DNA of 64,000 nt from an uncultured Bacteroidota bacterium (GTDB lineage: Bacteria; Bacteroidota; Bacteroidia; Bacteroidales; UBA12481), in the NCBI GenBank assembly GCA_903851365.1, contig CAINOB010000038.1:19447-83446 (forward strand). Direction: 5' to 3'. Numbering within the stretch: position 1 is the first letter of the stretch; every line of letters begins with the position of its first letter. The notes below the pieces were generated by a model that saw only the letters and a program-made list of their open reading frames with translations, made no database searches and had not been told where the DNA came from. The position numbers and the translations under genes are program-made. This document shows positions 17,501 to 26,090 of this stretch, piece by piece.

Positions 17501-17783
17501 TGCAGAAATGACATCGGCCGGGTTTAAAGCACTTAAGCTGGGAACGATTGTCGGAACCGAATCCTACCGCTGGATCATTTTTACCTCGGCAAAAGGGTTG
17601 GTCGACGGATCATCGTACCGGTTGCCTAGTTGGGGCTGCTATACACTTGATGGGCAGGACCTTGAAAAAACCGGGGTCAAACCGGATGTTTATGTAAAAA
17701 CCACCTTCCTTGACAGGATGAACGGACGCGATCCGCAGTTGGAAAAGGCAGTAGAGGTAATAAGGCTTGCTAACGCTCACTAA
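14556..17783 (+). CDS. Tricorn-like S41 protease with N-terminal beta-propeller
   Basis: This is a secreted 1075-residue peptidase. After a signal peptide comes a PD40/WD40-like propeller (LSPDGKTVVFSFEGDLW, ISPDGKWIAFTGRQFG, WSGDGKYIYFSTNR), a Lys/Asp/Thr/Ala-rich linker of near-repeats of KKDTTAA (about 565-588), a core domain, a PDZ-like segment (about 815-875) and the C-terminal S41 protease. The likely nucleophile is S981 in NQQSLSDAEM, with ESYRW and a final KPDVYV strand downstream. It may degrade peptides in the periplasm or outside the cell. Heptamer arrays occur in the signal peptide (14594-14628) and in a propeller loop (15598-15625). The C-terminal residues ANAH come from a repeat shared with the convergent NADH dehydrogenase gene, which overlaps by 14 bp. 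Confidence 0.92.
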   Translation: MKSLLAAFLFLSFLVPCAWCLAPSNESSSEPYFLSSPSLSPDGKTVVFSFEGDLWKADVATGTSYRLTAMQGYETNARISPDGKWIAFTGRQFGNADVFVIPMEGGEIRQLTWHAANDDVENWSWDSKSIYFTSNRMNSGTVYKVPLEGGNPVRLFNHYFNTIHNLVENPKTGELFFNDTWESQSMASRKRYKGEYNPDIQSYNPKTGEYKQYTTWIGKDMWATIDLSGTVYFVSDEQNGEYNLCKLDHGKTKNLTDFKTSIKRPMVSADGSRVVFEKDYQLFMYETASGKSSKMPIRIVRNSILPKEQNFSVAGRISDFDVSPDNKKIAFVSRGELFVSDIEGKYIKVQGTRQLAEIGKKEEGTGGKGGAFERVMSVKWLSDNKTLLYNQTWNGYLNWFTLSADGTGEPKQLTTDKANDRDIVFNKDLTKAAYISGREELRLMDLKTMESKLLLKDEFWGFQNGEPGFSPDGEYVIYTAKRNFEDDIFVYNLKSGKITNLTNTGVAESNPVWSGDGKYIYFSTNRTAPSFPTGGGSSHIYRFALDRTDAPFRTDEFDKLWKKDTTAAKKDTAAGKKDTTTAKKEAIVPIVINTDRIWERFEMISPGFGSQGSPYVIQKGDKTTVLYYSDHAMGAGALWKTVLSPWDPAKTEKIEGAGPGSIVKAGDKFYMLSGGVIYKLNVDGNKADKIDINTSFTRNLAAEFNQMFEETWANMEEDYYSENLHGADWPNYKAYYKQFLPFLNNRNDLRVLMADMLGELNSSHQGFNSYGEEESGRINYTTLETGLLFDESAPFKVKRLVARSAVDNSRIDIKPGDVLLKVNGETVNTALPRDYYFYKPAMEPELLLTFRRDSKDFDVKIHPMAYNSLGRDLYEEWVDGNRQKVNELSKDRIAYAQMKDMGGGELENFLMSMTRDLDNKDGLILDLRYNTGGNVHDEVLRFLSQRTYLQWKSRGGKLANQSNFAPSDKPIVLLINQQSLSDAEMTSAGFKALKLGTIVGTESYRWIIFTSAKGLVDGSSYRLPSWGCYTLDGQDLEKTGVKPDVYVKTTFLDRMNGRDPQLEKAVEVIRLANAH
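14594..14628 (+). repeat. Tandem heptamers in the signal peptide of the S41 protease
   Basis: CCTTGTG occurs twice (14594-14607), followed by CATGGTG, CCTTGCG and CCTTCAA, all exactly seven bases. They encode the stretch around FLVPCAWCLAPS. Confidence 0.75.
15598..15625 (+). repeat. Tandem heptamers in a propeller loop of the S41 protease
   Basis: AGGTACA, AGGCACA, AGGCAAC and TGGCAGA follow each other without gaps. They encode the VQGTRQLAE region, just before a Lys/Glu/Gly-rich loop. Confidence 0.6.
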
Positions 17784-17788
17784 TTAAA
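17763..17788. repeat. GCTCACTAATTA repeat shared by two convergent 3' ends
   Basis: The sequence around GCTAACGCTCACTAATTA carries the stop codons of both the S41 protease (plus) and NADH dehydrogenase (minus) genes. The GCTCACTAATTA core is the same as in the repeat cluster at 28797-29037. Confidence 0.6.
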
Positions 17789-19065
17789 GAGGGGCTTTGG
17801 CGGATTATTAGACGGAGCGACTGGTCGTAGGTGAGGTAGTTCCAGGCCCAATTGATAAAAATGAAGAACCTGTTCTTGGTGCCGACGATAGCCATCAGGT
17901 GAACGAGTATCCAAATCAGCCAGGCAACGAAACCGCTGATATGTATGCGGCCGATATCCACAACAGCCTTATTGCGGCCAATGGTGGCCATCGATCCTTT
18001 ATCATTGTAGGTAAACGGAACCGGGGTAAGGTTCTTAGACTTTCTAAAGAGGTTCTCGGCCAGTAATCGGGCTTGCTGAATGGCAGGTTGGGCGACTTGC
18101 GGATGCCCATTTGGGAATGCTTCCTCCGTCATGATCGATTGGTCTCCAACAACATAAATATCTTCATAATTGGCAAGGCTGCTGAACCGGTCAACAACCA
18201 TCCGGCCTGCACGCCCCCGTGTGGCTTTTTCGAGTCCGGGAATGTCCGGAACCTTCACTCCTGCAGCCCAGAGCAAGGTGCGGCACGCAATCTTTTCACC
18301 ATTACTCAAGGTGACAGTCGAGCCATCGTAACCCTGAACCGCCGTTCCGGTTTTTACCGTTACACCCATTTCCTGAAGATATTTTGTCGCCTTTTGAGAA
18401 GCCTTTACCGACATCGGGGAGAGCAGTCTGTCAGCCGATTCCAGAATGTAAATTTTCATCTTGGAAAAATCCAGCTCGGGGTAGTCCGATGGAAAAACAA
18501 ATTGTTTCATATCAGCAATTGAACCAGCCAGCTCAACCCCAGTTGGGCCGCCACCGACAACCGCGATATTCATGATGGGTTCCTGTTGTGAAACGGAAGA
18601 AAGATTCAAGGCTTCTTCATAGTTCTCAAGCAGGATGTTACGCAGTCGGATAGCCTCTGATACCGATTTCATTGGCAGACTGTTGGCTTCAAGTTCCGCA
18701 TTACCAAAAAAGTTATTTGTTGCTCCAAGCGCCAGCACCAGAATATCATATCCAAGAGATCCGATCGAAGTGACAATTACCTTTTTTTCAGTGTCAACTT
18801 TTTTTAATTCAGCCATCCTGAAATGAAAATCCGGAATTCCCTGGAAGAGCTTTCTCAGGGGAAAGGCAATTGAGCTTGGCTCTAATCCAGATGTGGCAAC
18901 CTGATAATAAAGCGGTTGAAATTGATGATAATTGTTCCGGTCGATCAAAACAACCTGAAAGTTGCGTTTAATCAGGCTCCTGACGAGTCGTAATCCGGCA
19001 AATCCGGCACCAACAACAACAATTCGCGGTTTCTCGGATTCAGGAATATTTGGTAAAGAATACAT
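17770..19065 (-). CDS. ndh: Type II NADH:quinone oxidoreductase (NDH-2)
   Basis: This is a single-subunit, non-proton-pumping flavoprotein that passes electrons from NADH to menaquinone at the inner membrane. The FAD Rossmann motif is RIVVVGAGFAGLRLV at the N-terminus; the NADH motif is IAVVGGGPTGVELAGS in the middle; the second FAD motif is IYVVGDQS. The C-terminus has hydrophobic helices (FVAWLIWILVHLMAIVG) for membrane attachment. The ATG at 19065 gives MYSLPNIPESEKPRI and was preferred to an upstream in-frame start. Its last residues (ISER) are read from a repeat. Confidence 0.92.
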   Translation of the reverse strand: MYSLPNIPESEKPRIVVVGAGFAGLRLVRSLIKRNFQVVLIDRNNYHQFQPLYYQVATSGLEPSSIAFPLRKLFQGIPDFHFRMAELKKVDTEKKVIVTSIGSLGYDILVLALGATNNFFGNAELEANSLPMKSVSEAIRLRNILLENYEEALNLSSVSQQEPIMNIAVVGGGPTGVELAGSIADMKQFVFPSDYPELDFSKMKIYILESADRLLSPMSVKASQKATKYLQEMGVTVKTGTAVQGYDGSTVTLSNGEKIACRTLLWAAGVKVPDIPGLEKATRGRAGRMVVDRFSSLANYEDIYVVGDQSIMTEEAFPNGHPQVAQPAIQQARLLAENLFRKSKNLTPVPFTYNDKGSMATIGRNKAVVDIGRIHISGFVAWLIWILVHLMAIVGTKNRFFIFINWAWNYLTYDQSLRLIIRQSPSLISER

Positions 19066-19220
19066 GACAATTTTGGTTTGTGTGATCAAGTTAACAGGTA
19101 AATATGACACCTGTAACAAAATTTGGAGGCTGAATGTTGAACTTTAATGATCGAATTTACACAATTTCTATGCAATCGTCCTTCAAACAAGCACTTGCAA
19201 TTGCTGGTACGAACCTGTTA

Positions 19221-19250
19221 TTTGAAACTTAATAAGTTTCTGTACCTTTG
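19221..19250 (+). promoter_or_regulatory. Promoter of the M23 lipoprotein gene
   Basis: TTTG (19221-19224) and TACCTTTG (19243-19250) are 18 bp apart, close to the Bacteroidota consensus, and lie 24 bp before the start codon. Confidence 0.7.
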
Positions 19251-19273
19251 GAATAAGCATATATTGCGGGATC

Positions 19274-20395
19274 ATGAAAACAAAACATCTCATTATTTTC
19301 GTTGTGGTCATGGGCTTTTTGGCCGGCTGCAACAAGGACAATCTGCCAGCAGGTTTAGAATGGACCGTGCCGGAAAATCCTTCCACCTTTCCTCTGATGA
19401 ACGACAAAGTAGCTCTGGTATATGAGGTTATGGTGAAAAACTCTTCGATTGATACCTATACTGTTGAATCTACCAATGTTAAAGACGGATCCACTGTTTA
19501 TCTGGATCTTACAGGCAGCGGATTGAGTGATAATATCTCAGTCTGGCACTCTTCGTTGAAAACAATCGGAGCCGGTGAAACCGGATTTATCTACCTGTGG
19601 ATTGAGGTTTCACCTGATTTGTCGCTACCTGAAACGATGTCTCAGATCATTCAGTTCAGCCGCACTTCGGATGGAAAGCTTTACGAAAAGACACTCAAGG
19701 TTACCATTGATAAAAAGACGCCGGTGGTTCTTTCCTATCCTCTTAACGCCCGCCGCTATGCTGTAGTGGGAGCACCGTCGAATACTTCCTATCATCGTCG
19801 TACCGTGAATTATCTGGATGAGAAATTCTGGACTTCCGACCGTTATGCAATGGATTTTATCGGACTTGATAATGGGAACCGCTATCGTCAGGGCCGACAG
19901 GATTTAAATCTTGATTATTATGGCTATCAGGATATTGTTTATTCCGCTACGGCTGGAACCGTGGTCAGCGTAATTGATACCATAGCAGAAAATGTACCCC
20001 CGAAAGTTCCGGAAATTGATGCTTCAGCTCTTTATCGTTCCGGTGGCAATCAATTGGTGGTAAAGGTATCAGAGGGAGTTTATGTCTTTTATGGGCATCT
20101 TACCAGGGCAAGTTCGACCCTTAAGGCCGGAGATAAGGTGGAGGTTGGGCAGCCGGTTGGAAGATTGGGCAACTCAGGCAACAGCGATGCCCCGCAGCTC
20201 CATCTGCAAGTCATGGACGGACCGGATCCGCTCAGGAGCCACGGCATTCCATGGGTATTCAACAAGTTTACATTGCACGGAAATATAACAGGTTATGACC
20301 ATACCGATGGGTTGATCAATGTAAATTACCTGAACATTCAAAGGCAAATTTCAGGTAAGAATATTGTCGGTGATGCCGTGGTTGGCTTCGACTAG
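19274..20395 (+). CDS. M23-type (LytM-like) lipoprotein with altered metal site
   Basis: A lipobox GFLAGC puts the lipid at C19. After an N-terminal beta domain comes an M23 domain (about 185-345): YSATAGTVVSVID, GGNQLVVKVSEGVYVFYGHL, and VGQPVGRLGNSGNSDAPQLHLQV. Of the usual zinc residues, the first His of HxxxD is replaced (DRYAMDF) and HLH is QLH, while YGH is kept. This matches a divergent M23 group that I recall has RYA-D at that site. It may be a weak hydrolase or a peptidoglycan-binding regulator. Tandem repeats begin a few bases after the stop. Confidence 0.85.
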   Translation: MKTKHLIIFVVVMGFLAGCNKDNLPAGLEWTVPENPSTFPLMNDKVALVYEVMVKNSSIDTYTVESTNVKDGSTVYLDLTGSGLSDNISVWHSSLKTIGAGETGFIYLWIEVSPDLSLPETMSQIIQFSRTSDGKLYEKTLKVTIDKKTPVVLSYPLNARRYAVVGAPSNTSYHRRTVNYLDEKFWTSDRYAMDFIGLDNGNRYRQGRQDLNLDYYGYQDIVYSATAGTVVSVIDTIAENVPPKVPEIDASALYRSGGNQLVVKVSEGVYVFYGHLTRASSTLKAGDKVEVGQPVGRLGNSGNSDAPQLHLQVMDGPDPLRSHGIPWVFNKFTLHGNITGYDHTDGLINVNYLNIQRQISGKNIVGDAVVGFD

Positions 20396-20456
20396 CTGCC
20401 CGCTGCCAACTCTTCCGATCTTTCTTTCGTTCTCCGTTCTTCTTCTTCGTCTTCCG

Positions 20457-20505
20457 TGTCACCCGTCATTAGTCACCTGTCACTAGTAACCTGTCACTTG
20501 TCACC
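20457..20505 (-). repeat. Seven tandem NGTCACN heptamers over the clpB stop codon
   Basis: On the plus strand seven uninterrupted heptamers vary around TGTCACC (also CGTCATT, AGTCACC, AGTAACC). On the clpB sense strand this is a GTGACAG-type array that encodes the last residues GDK and the TGA stop. The CT-rich stretch 20421-20456 upstream resembles the heptamers at 7143-7192. Confidence 0.88.
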
Positions 20506-23082
20506 AAACTTAAGTCCCTGCTCGTCTGCATCAACGACCACGGGCACGTTGGCCTGGATGGTTCCGGCGAGAATCTCTTTTGAAAGTTTGTTAAGCAATT
20601 CTTTCTGAATAAGACGTTTAACTGGTCGGGCTCCAAATTGTGGATCGTATCCTTTTTCAGCAATCCAGTCGTATGCTTTATCAGTAAGTGTCAGAGTGAG
20701 CTGCGAAGCCAGTTGTTTCTGGATTCCAGCGATCTGGATACTCACGATTTTCCTGATCTCGGTTCGGCTCAAAGGTGTAAACATGATGATTTCATCTATC
20801 CGGTTCAGAAATTCCGGACGGATAGTCTGTCTCATCAGCTCGAAAACTTTTTCACGAGTATCATCATAAACAGCAATCCTGTTTGTCTCTGTTACATGCG
20901 ACATTTTTTCCTGAATGATATCCGATCCGATATTGGAGGTCATTATAACAATGGTGTTTTTGAAGCTAACCAAACGACCCTTATTATCAGTTAATCGCCC
21001 ATCTTCGAGCACCTGCAGTAAGATGTTGAATACGTCAGGATGGGCTTTTTCAATCTCATCAAGCAATATCACGGAATACGGTTTACGGCGAACGGCCTCA
21101 GTGAGCTGGCCCCCTTCGTCATACCCCACATATCCGGGAGGGGCTCCAACCAGCCTTGAAACGCTGTGCCGCTCCTGATATTCGCTCATATCGATTCGGG
21201 TCATCAGGTTTTCATCATCAAAAAGGTATTCAGCCAAGGCACGGGCAAGCTCAGTTTTTCCAACACCGGTTGTACCCAGGAAGATAAATGATCCTACCGG
21301 ACGTTTCGGGTCCTGAAGGCCGGCGCGGCTCCTCCGTACAGCATTAGCAACCGCTTCAATGGCTTCGTCCTGACCAACAACGCGGAGATGCAGCTCTTCT
21401 TCGAGGTGCAAAAGCTTGTCTTTTTCACTTTGCAGCATGCGGGTTATCGGTATTCCTGTCCATTTGGATACAACTTCAGCTATATCTTCTGAATCAACCT
21501 CCTCTTTTATCAGGGCGCCATTGATATGCAAACCCCGAAGCTCCTCATTCAGCTCTGTGATTTTCCGCTCAGCCTCTTTTATCCGACCGTATCTTATTTC
21601 AGCCACCCGTTCATAATCCAGTGAGCGCTCAGCCTGATCAGCCTCCAGCTTGAACTGTTCAATGGCTGACTTGTTTTTCTGGATCTCATCAACTGTAGTT
21701 TTTTCACGCTGCCATTCAGCCCGGAGCTTGGTCCGCTGATCAGAAAGGTTTGCTATCTCCTCACTGATTTTGGTGGTTTTATCCTTGTCACCTTCCCGTT
21801 TAATTGCTTCGCGCTCGATTTCCAGCTGACGGATCCGCCGCTCAAGTTCATCCAGCTCCTCAGGCATTGAATTCATTTCAAGCCTGAGTTTAGCAGCTGC
21901 CTCATCCATCAGGTCGATAGCCTTATCAGGTAAAAACCGGTCGGTGATGTACCGGTGCGAAAGTTCCACTGCCGCAATTATCGCATCATCTTTAATTCTA
22001 ACCTTGTGATGCATTTCATACCGTTCTTTTAACCCCCTCAGAATAGATATTGCACTTAAAACATCTGGCTCATCAATCATCACCTTCTGAAAACGGCGTT
22101 CCAGAGCTTTGTCTTTTTCAAAATATTTCTGGTATTCATCGAGCGTGGTAGCACCGATCGCCCTGAGTTCCCCTCTGGCCAGTGCAGGTTTGAGGATATT
22201 GGCGGCATCCATGGCCCCTTCCGATTTGCCGGCCCCAACAAGGGTATGGATCTCATCGATAAACAATATAACCTCTCCCTCGGCTGCAATAACTTCTTTG
22301 ACAACAGCTTTCAATCGTTCCTCAAATTCCCCTTTATATTTTGCTCCTGCGATAAGAGCTCCCATATCGAGGGCAAATATCTGCTTCGATTTAAGATTTT
22401 CCGGAATGTCACCACTTAAAATCCGTCGGGCCAGGCCTTCCACGATAGCAGTTTTACCCGTTCCTGGTTCACCTATCAGAACAGGATTATTTTTTGTCCG
22501 CCTGGATAAGATCTGCAATACACGCCTGATTTCCTCATCACGGCCGATCACCGGATCAAGTTTGCCTAACCGTGCCTGTTCGTTCAGGTTTATCGCGTAC
22601 CGGTTAAGGGCATCAAAAGTGGTTTCAGCCGTTTGGCTGTTAACCGTCTGTCCTTTACGTAATTCAGAGATGGCAGTCTTTAACTGCTTTTCACCCATCC
22701 CACTGTCTTTTAACATTTGGGCCACATCGTCGCCGGCATCCAATAATCCGAGTAAAATATATTCAACTGAGACAAATTGGTCACCTGCCTCTTTCGATAG
22801 ATTTTGTGCCTTGGTCAGGGTACGGTTACCTGATTTTGAAAGGTAAGCTTCGCCACCCACAATTTTCGGATAACGATGAATGATACGGTCTACCGCCGAT
22901 TCTACGGTCGCCGGATTTACTGATATTTTTTCAAGCAGATGACGCGTAACATCTTCAGCTTCGGTAAATAGTGCTCTCAACAGGTGTCCACTTTCGACAG
23001 CCTGATGCTGGTTCCCTTCGGCTATCGTAAACGCTTGTTGGATAGCTTCCTGGGCTTTAATAGTAAAATTATTAAGATTCAT
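20494..23082 (-). CDS. clpB: ClpB disaggregase
   Basis: This is a hexameric AAA+ chaperone that extracts polypeptides from aggregates with DnaK. The 862 residues show the N-domain (1-145), AAA-1 with Walker A GEPGTGKTAIVEG and Walker B VILFIDEIHTLVGAG, the middle coiled coil (about 400-525), and AAA-2 with GTTGVGKTELARAL, pore loop GYVGYDEGG and sensor-2 motif GARPVKR. The C-terminus is normal up to VVDADEQGLKFGDK, whose last codons fall within the heptamer repeat. No HrcA or sigma-32-type box was recognised upstream. Confidence 0.98.
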   Translation of the reverse strand: MNLNNFTIKAQEAIQQAFTIAEGNQHQAVESGHLLRALFTEAEDVTRHLLEKISVNPATVESAVDRIIHRYPKIVGGEAYLSKSGNRTLTKAQNLSKEAGDQFVSVEYILLGLLDAGDDVAQMLKDSGMGEKQLKTAISELRKGQTVNSQTAETTFDALNRYAINLNEQARLGKLDPVIGRDEEIRRVLQILSRRTKNNPVLIGEPGTGKTAIVEGLARRILSGDIPENLKSKQIFALDMGALIAGAKYKGEFEERLKAVVKEVIAAEGEVILFIDEIHTLVGAGKSEGAMDAANILKPALARGELRAIGATTLDEYQKYFEKDKALERRFQKVMIDEPDVLSAISILRGLKERYEMHHKVRIKDDAIIAAVELSHRYITDRFLPDKAIDLMDEAAAKLRLEMNSMPEELDELERRIRQLEIEREAIKREGDKDKTTKISEEIANLSDQRTKLRAEWQREKTTVDEIQKNKSAIEQFKLEADQAERSLDYERVAEIRYGRIKEAERKITELNEELRGLHINGALIKEEVDSEDIAEVVSKWTGIPITRMLQSEKDKLLHLEEELHLRVVGQDEAIEAVANAVRRSRAGLQDPKRPVGSFIFLGTTGVGKTELARALAEYLFDDENLMTRIDMSEYQERHSVSRLVGAPPGYVGYDEGGQLTEAVRRKPYSVILLDEIEKAHPDVFNILLQVLEDGRLTDNKGRLVSFKNTIVIMTSNIGSDIIQEKMSHVTETNRIAVYDDTREKVFELMRQTIRPEFLNRIDEIIMFTPLSRTEIRKIVSIQIAGIQKQLASQLTLTLTDKAYDWIAEKGYDPQFGARPVKRLIQKELLNKLSKEILAGTIQANVPVVVDADEQGLKFGDK

Positions 23083-23199
23083 ATCCCTACAAATTAATAC
23101 ACTTAATTAGGCATCAATTTGTTTGCCAGAAAGGATTTATGGCCAGATTGGCAGATAAAACCAGCGATGAGATTGGAAGGGGTCCTCAGTCGGAATCAA

Positions 23200-25572
23200 T
23201 CATTCGTACCTGAGCGTTTCAACTGGATTGCGCCGGGCGGCCCTGAACGATTCCCAGGAAACGGTGGCAATGGCAACAAATATTACCAGGGCCCCTGAAG
23301 CAAGGAATATCCACCATGAAACCGATGTTTTATAAGCAAAGGCCTGTAGCCATCGGTTCATAATGTAATAAGCAACAGGTATGGCAACAATAAATCCTGC
23401 CAGGACCCAACGAACCATCCTGTAATTTAACAGGACCATGATTTGCGCACTGGTGGCCCCGTTAACTTTTCGGATACCGATCTCTTTGCGCCGGCTCACC
23501 GTAATGAAAGCTGATAGTCCAAATAACCCAATGGCTGAAATCATCATGGCGAGCAATGAGAATAGGGTGATCATCTTCTGATTTTGTCCCAGCGATTGAT
23601 AATTGGTCGCCAGATAATCATCGAGAAACCGGAATTCAAAAAGTTGTTCGGGCATCGTTCTTTCCCAGACTCCCCTTATCTTATTCATTAATCCTGCAAC
23701 ATCCGTGGTATTGTATTTGACATTGACATAGTAATAACTCCAGCTGTCGCTTTTTGGATTGACAGATATGATTAATGGGGTAACGGGTTCATACAGAGAA
23801 GAGAAATGGAAATTCTCGACTACGCCAATGACCTCAAAAGGCTGATTCCTCTTTATCTTTTTTCCGATGGGATCAGTCCAGCCGGCAAAATCCACCAGTG
23901 CCTGATTAACCAGGAACCCGCTTGCATCGGATGCATTTGTTCCTCTGAAATTACGGCCACTTTTTAACTTGATACCATAACAATCCAGGAAATTCTCATC
24001 CGTATAAATGGTTCCAATAAGCTCGATATTTTCTTTTCCTTCCAGTGCATATCCGTTGCTGGTTAATCCGGCTCCAGGCATTTCGCTGGATACACAAACT
24101 GTCGTAATGCCAGGCAATTTCCGGAGCTCGTCAGTGATCCTTCCTACATCCTTTAATTCAAAACCTTTGCTGACATTCATGCTGCCAACAGAATGGTGAT
24201 CAAATCCCAGATCCATGCTTCCGATAAAGCTATTCTGTTTTTGCATCAGAATCAGGGTTCCGATCAGGACAACGGCTGCAAAAAACTGGAAAGCCACCAG
24301 TCCATTACGAAAATATTGCTGCTTGCCCATGACTGATTTTTGAATGCCGGACATTGCTTTTTGACGACCGAGGAGCCAGGCAGGACCTGACCCTGCAATA
24401 AAACCGGTAAACAGGGAGGCAAAAAGGCTTATGGCAAACACGAGGATCGGGGCATCCTTCAACGAAAATTCTGATCTCGTAAATTGGTTCAACATTGGAT
24501 AAAAGCTCATCAGGAGGATTATCGAGATAACCCCTGAAATGAGTGAAAGAACAACGGATTCTGCCAGTAATTGGGCCCTGATCTGGGAGCCTGCAGCGCC
24601 CATGATTTTACGCATTCCCGTTTCTTTTATCCTGGTAAGGGCGATAGCAGTAGAAAGATTGATGTAATTGATGATCGCCAGAATCAGAATTAAAAATGCT
24701 ATTGTGCTTATAATCAAGAGGTTCATTTTGCTTCGGTTGGTCGGACAGTCATTATCAAGATGGCTGTTGAGGTGGACCTCCCTGATGGGCTGCAGGGCCA
24801 GGGACATTTCCCATCCGGCCGACCGGTATTTCTTATTGATCTTTTCTTCGAGAAAGGCGGGAAATTTGGAAACAAGTTGATCCTTGTCGATGCTCTGGTT
24901 TAACCGCAAGTAGGTCAAAAATGTCCAGCCGCCATCCCATGAAAGGTAAATCCCGGGGTGGTTCTCCAGAGACAGATAGGAGGCTACTGCATCAAAGACA
25001 AGGTGACTGTTGGCCGGTGGATTTTCAGCAACACCGGTGACTACAAACTCCATACCCTCGGGCGTTTTTACCACCTGGCCCATTGGATTTTTGGATGCAA
25101 ACAAGCGGGTTGCCTCTGACTTAGAAATAACCAAGCTGCCCGGGTGATTAAGTACTTGATCGGGAGAGCCTTGTATTAATTTGAAGCCAAAAAATGTAAA
25201 GAAATCGGAGTCTACATAACGGAATCGGTTTGTGGTCATGTTATCTGATCCGATCAGAATCTTTTGCTGACTTTCGGCTGATACCCTGCAGAAAGATTTA
25301 ATGCCGGGAATCTCCGCAGCTGCAGCGGGTCCGACAGGTGCATTGCAGAACCCGCTCGACATACGCCGGTCGCCATTGACCAAAGTGGAAGTTACCCGGT
25401 AGATGCTTTTACTGTCGGGATAGAAATTATCAAAATTGGTTTCGTGGGTAACGAGGATAAGAACATAGATGAATGCTGCGAGGCCCAGCGATAGTCCGAT
25501 CAGGTTGATAAACGTAAACGATCTATGCCTGTAAAGATGTCGCAGCGCAAGCTTCAGCTGAAGTTTGAACAT
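23200..25572 (-). CDS. FtsX/MacB-type ABC transporter permease
   Basis: The 790 residues have the duplicated architecture of the large Bacteroidota FtsX-family permeases: an N-terminal helix (about 20-40) after KLALRHLYRHRSFTFINLIGL, a MacB-like periplasmic domain, a block of helices near 285-410, a second periplasmic domain and three C-terminal helices with SRRKEIGIRKVNGA. No ATPase gene adjoins it, so the partner lies elsewhere. Such proteins export small molecules or act in envelope-stress responses; the substrate is unknown. Confidence 0.92.
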   Translation of the reverse strand: MFKLQLKLALRHLYRHRSFTFINLIGLSLGLAAFIYVLILVTHETNFDNFYPDSKSIYRVTSTLVNGDRRMSSGFCNAPVGPAAAAEIPGIKSFCRVSAESQQKILIGSDNMTTNRFRYVDSDFFTFFGFKLIQGSPDQVLNHPGSLVISKSEATRLFASKNPMGQVVKTPEGMEFVVTGVAENPPANSHLVFDAVASYLSLENHPGIYLSWDGGWTFLTYLRLNQSIDKDQLVSKFPAFLEEKINKKYRSAGWEMSLALQPIREVHLNSHLDNDCPTNRSKMNLLIISTIAFLILILAIINYINLSTAIALTRIKETGMRKIMGAAGSQIRAQLLAESVVLSLISGVISIILLMSFYPMLNQFTRSEFSLKDAPILVFAISLFASLFTGFIAGSGPAWLLGRQKAMSGIQKSVMGKQQYFRNGLVAFQFFAAVVLIGTLILMQKQNSFIGSMDLGFDHHSVGSMNVSKGFELKDVGRITDELRKLPGITTVCVSSEMPGAGLTSNGYALEGKENIELIGTIYTDENFLDCYGIKLKSGRNFRGTNASDASGFLVNQALVDFAGWTDPIGKKIKRNQPFEVIGVVENFHFSSLYEPVTPLIISVNPKSDSWSYYYVNVKYNTTDVAGLMNKIRGVWERTMPEQLFEFRFLDDYLATNYQSLGQNQKMITLFSLLAMMISAIGLFGLSAFITVSRRKEIGIRKVNGATSAQIMVLLNYRMVRWVLAGFIVAIPVAYYIMNRWLQAFAYKTSVSWWIFLASGALVIFVAIATVSWESFRAARRNPVETLRYE

Positions 25573-25626
25573 CGGTTTAGTTTAAATATATGACGTGTGA
25601 ATTTACCATTAGTTACAAATCTCAGA

Positions 25627-25634
25627 TACATTTG
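25627..25634 (+). promoter_or_regulatory. Predicted -7 box for the SUI1 gene
   Basis: TACATTTG matches TAnnTTTG and lies 15 bp before the ATG at 25650. Confidence 0.55.
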
Positions 25635-25649
25635 TAAAAAACAAAACCG

Positions 25650-25994
25650 ATGGCTAAAGACTGGAAAGATCGGCTTGGAGTCGTTTACTCAACGAATTCC
25701 GATTTTAAATATGATAAAGATGAACAGGCTGAACCTGATACACTTCCGGCCAATCAGCAGAAGCTTATTGTTCAGCTCGATAAGAAAAATCGCAAAGGAA
25801 AAGCGGTGACCCTGATCACCGGATTCACCGGTAGCACTGAGGATTTAGAATCACTCGGTAAGCTGCTTAAAACAAAATGCGGCGTGGGCGGTACGGCCAA
25901 AGACGGGGAAATCCTTATTCAAGGGGACTTCCGCGAAAAGATTATGCTGATACTGGCTACTGAAGGCTATAAAGCGAAGAAGTCAGGGGGGTGA
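25650..25994 (+). CDS. Translation initiation factor SUI1/eIF1-like (YciH family)
   Basis: The 114-residue protein has the eIF1 fold in its C-terminal 80 residues: QLDKKNRKGKAVTLITGF, then LGKLLKTKCGVGGTAKDGEI and IQGDFREKIMLIL. This family binds the small ribosomal subunit; in bacteria its role in initiation-codon choice is not settled. The Gly-rich CGVGGTAKDG motif is the strongest match. Confidence 0.93.
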   Translation: MAKDWKDRLGVVYSTNSDFKYDKDEQAEPDTLPANQQKLIVQLDKKNRKGKAVTLITGFTGSTEDLESLGKLLKTKCGVGGTAKDGEILIQGDFREKIMLILATEGYKAKKSGG

Positions 25995-26062
25995 AGAATC
26001 TCTGACTTCTTTCGATCCTGCGTTCGTCCACCGATCTTCTTCTACGATTGTTTTGCGGCGCT

Positions 26063-26090
26063 TGTCACCTGTCACCCGTCACTTGTCACT
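26063..26090 (-). repeat. Four tandem [CT]GTCAC[CT] heptamers over the GH3 stop codon
   Basis: On the plus strand the four units are TGTCACC twice, then CGTCACT and TGTCACT. The GH3 stop codon (26079-26081) and last residues (SDK) fall inside. The arrangement and orientation copy the clpB end at 20457-20505. Confidence 0.88.

Noticed and set aside
19147..19425. 92-codon open frame before the M23 lipoprotein
   Set aside because: It overlaps the lipoprotein gene in another frame and starts upstream of the predicted promoter.
20457..20505. CRISPR-like array
   Set aside because: The units are 7 bp with no spacers, so this is a simple tandem repeat; no cas gene is present.
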